From the NCBI GenBank assembly GCA_016297265.1, contig JAEDHB010000056.1, positions 1 through 6,586 of the forward strand: a stretch of DNA of 6,586 nucleotides, read 5' to 3'. Origin of the DNA: Butyrivibrio sp. (GTDB taxonomy: Bacteria; Bacillota; Clostridia; Lachnospirales; Lachnospiraceae). Shown piece after piece: positions 5,548-6,586 of the stretch. The first letter of the stretch is position 1, and each line of letters begins with the position of its first letter. The notes below the pieces were generated by a model, which ran no database searches, was not told the origin of the DNA, and worked only from the letters and a program-made list of their open reading frames with translations. The position numbers and the translations under genes were made by a program.

Positions 5548-6564
5548 ATGATTAAAGAAGCCATTGTAAAAATTGTTAACAAAGAGGATTTGACTTATGA
5601 TGAAGCATACACAGTTATGAATGAAATCATGAGTGGGGAGACAACACCTACACAAAATGCGGCATTTCTTTCAGCTCTATCAACCAAGAGCGCAAAGGCA
5701 GAGACCACGGACGAAATTGCCGGCTGTGCAGCAGCGATGAGGGACCACGCAACCAAGGTTGAAACCGGAATGGATGTGTTTGAAATTGTCGGAACCGGTG
5801 GGGATAATGCGCAGAGTTTCAATATTTCAACTACTTCTGCATTGGTTGCAGCTGCCGGAGGAATGAAAGTGGCAAAGCATGGCAACCGTGCCGCGTCTTC
5901 AAAATGCGGAACTGCTGATTGTCTGGAAGCACTTGGCGTCAATATTGAACAGGATCCGGATATGTGTGTGAAGCTTCTGAATGAAGTGGGAATGTGCTTT
6001 TTCTTTGCACAGAAATATCATTCGTCTATGAAATATGTAGGTCCAATTAGAAAAGAACTTGGCTTCCGTACGGTATTCAATATTCTCGGACCGCTTACCA
6101 ATCCGTCAACGCCTTCTATGCAGCTTCTTGGAGTATATGATGAATATCTTGTTAATCCGCTGGCGCAGGTTCTTATGAGTCTGGGGGTTAAGCGCGGAAT
6201 GGTTGTATACGGCCAGGATAAGCTTGATGAAATCTCTATGAGCGCACCAACCACCATTTGCGAATTTAAGGACGGCTGGTACAAAACAAGTGTAATTACA
6301 CCGGAAAAGTTTGGTTTTGAGCGTTGTAAAAAAGAGGACCTTGTCGGAGGAACACCGGAGGAAAATGCGGCAATAACAATGGCAATTCTTAAGGGTGAAA
6401 AAGGACACAAGAGAAATGCGGTGCTTATGAATGCCGGAGCTGCTCTCTATATTGGAGGAAAAGCTGACAGTATGGAGGCAGGAATACAGCTTGCGGCAGA
6501 GCTTATTAATTCCGGAAAAGCGTTGGAGACTTTGAAGAAATTTATCGAAGTGAGCAACGGATAA
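5548..6564 (+). CDS. trpD: Anthranilate phosphoribosyltransferase
   Basis: A 338-residue TrpD, of normal family length. It joins anthranilate to PRPP to give N-(5-phosphoribosyl)anthranilate and pyrophosphate, an early step of tryptophan synthesis in the cytoplasm. Visible signatures: the helical N-terminal domain (1-70); the PRPP-binding glycine loop GTGGD (82-86); KHGNRAASSKCGTAD (110-124); GPIRKELGFRTVFNILGPLT (165-184), with the anthranilate-contacting Arg168; and DKLDEIS (224-230), whose Asp227-Glu228 pair binds Mg. All key residues are present, so it should be active. The start follows GGAAGGAGA (5532-5540) at 7-nt spacing. The frame stays open upstream to 5428, but those 40 codons lie inside the T-box and terminator and are not protein-like. 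It stands alone, without an anthranilate phosphoribosyltransferase-glutaminase fusion. Expression is expected to respond to tRNA-Trp charging. Confidence 0.97.
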   Translation: MIKEAIVKIVNKEDLTYDEAYTVMNEIMSGETTPTQNAAFLSALSTKSAKAETTDEIAGCAAAMRDHATKVETGMDVFEIVGTGGDNAQSFNISTTSALVAAAGGMKVAKHGNRAASSKCGTADCLEALGVNIEQDPDMCVKLLNEVGMCFFFAQKYHSSMKYVGPIRKELGFRTVFNILGPLTNPSTPSMQLLGVYDEYLVNPLAQVLMSLGVKRGMVVYGQDKLDEISMSAPTTICEFKDGWYKTSVITPEKFGFERCKKEDLVGGTPEENAAITMAILKGEKGHKRNAVLMNAGAALYIGGKADSMEAGIQLAAELINSGKALETLKKFIEVSNG

Positions 6565-6586
6565 TATCAGACACAGAGAAAATGCT

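Noticed and set aside
6571..6586. ATG at 6582-6584 as the start of the next trp gene
   Set aside because: Only five bases of the frame are visible and the preceding ribosome site (AGAGA) is weak; plausible but unsupported.

Overview
The window looks like chromosomal DNA from a motile, gut-type Lachnospiraceae (Clostridia; relatives of Roseburia, Agathobacter, Lachnospira or Butyrivibrio). The grounds are low-to-moderate GC, strong GGAGG ribosome sites, a flagellin beginning MRVNCNISAIIANNQL, a large flagellar-locus protein of a type I associate with that family, a DUF2508 (YaaL-like) protein and a T-box leader in front of a trp gene. The genus is not certain.

Layout. Positions 1-116 hold a cluster of three palindromes and the ribosome site of the first gene. 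117-2981 (+) encodes a 954-residue protein that I assign to the poorly described DUF6240-type group. Its last ~70 residues have the pattern of the FliK hook-length-control C-terminal domain, and its body carries a degenerate repeated motif. Over its stop codon lies a candidate sigma-28 (SigD/FliA) promoter that also contains a perfect TATAAT. It serves flagellin (3053-4420, +) and the following FliS-type flagellin chaperone (4431-4901, +), which form a two-gene unit closed by a hairpin embedded in the fliS stop codon. 4917-5138 (-) is a small DUF2508 gene converging on fliS.

The 409 bases between that gene and trpD are regulatory. They hold a TTGACA promoter at 5201-5229, then a complete T-box riboswitch: Stem I with specifier TGG, Stem III, a UGGCACC-bulge antiterminator and a competing intrinsic terminator. 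trpD (anthranilate phosphoribosyltransferase) runs 5548-6564, starting at the ATG behind GGAAGGAGA rather than at the upstream in-frame ATG at 5428, which lies inside the riboswitch.

How the parts work together. The left two thirds is a late-flagellar block: a FliK-like protein, the filament subunit and the chaperone that escorts the subunit to export, the last two probably switched on by the flagellar sigma factor. The right third is an unrelated metabolic unit in which uncharged tRNA-Trp is predicted to allow read-through into trpD and probably further trp genes beyond the window. No CRISPR array, transposase, phage gene, tRNA or rRNA was seen. The least described items are the FliK-like giant protein and the palindrome cluster in front of it.
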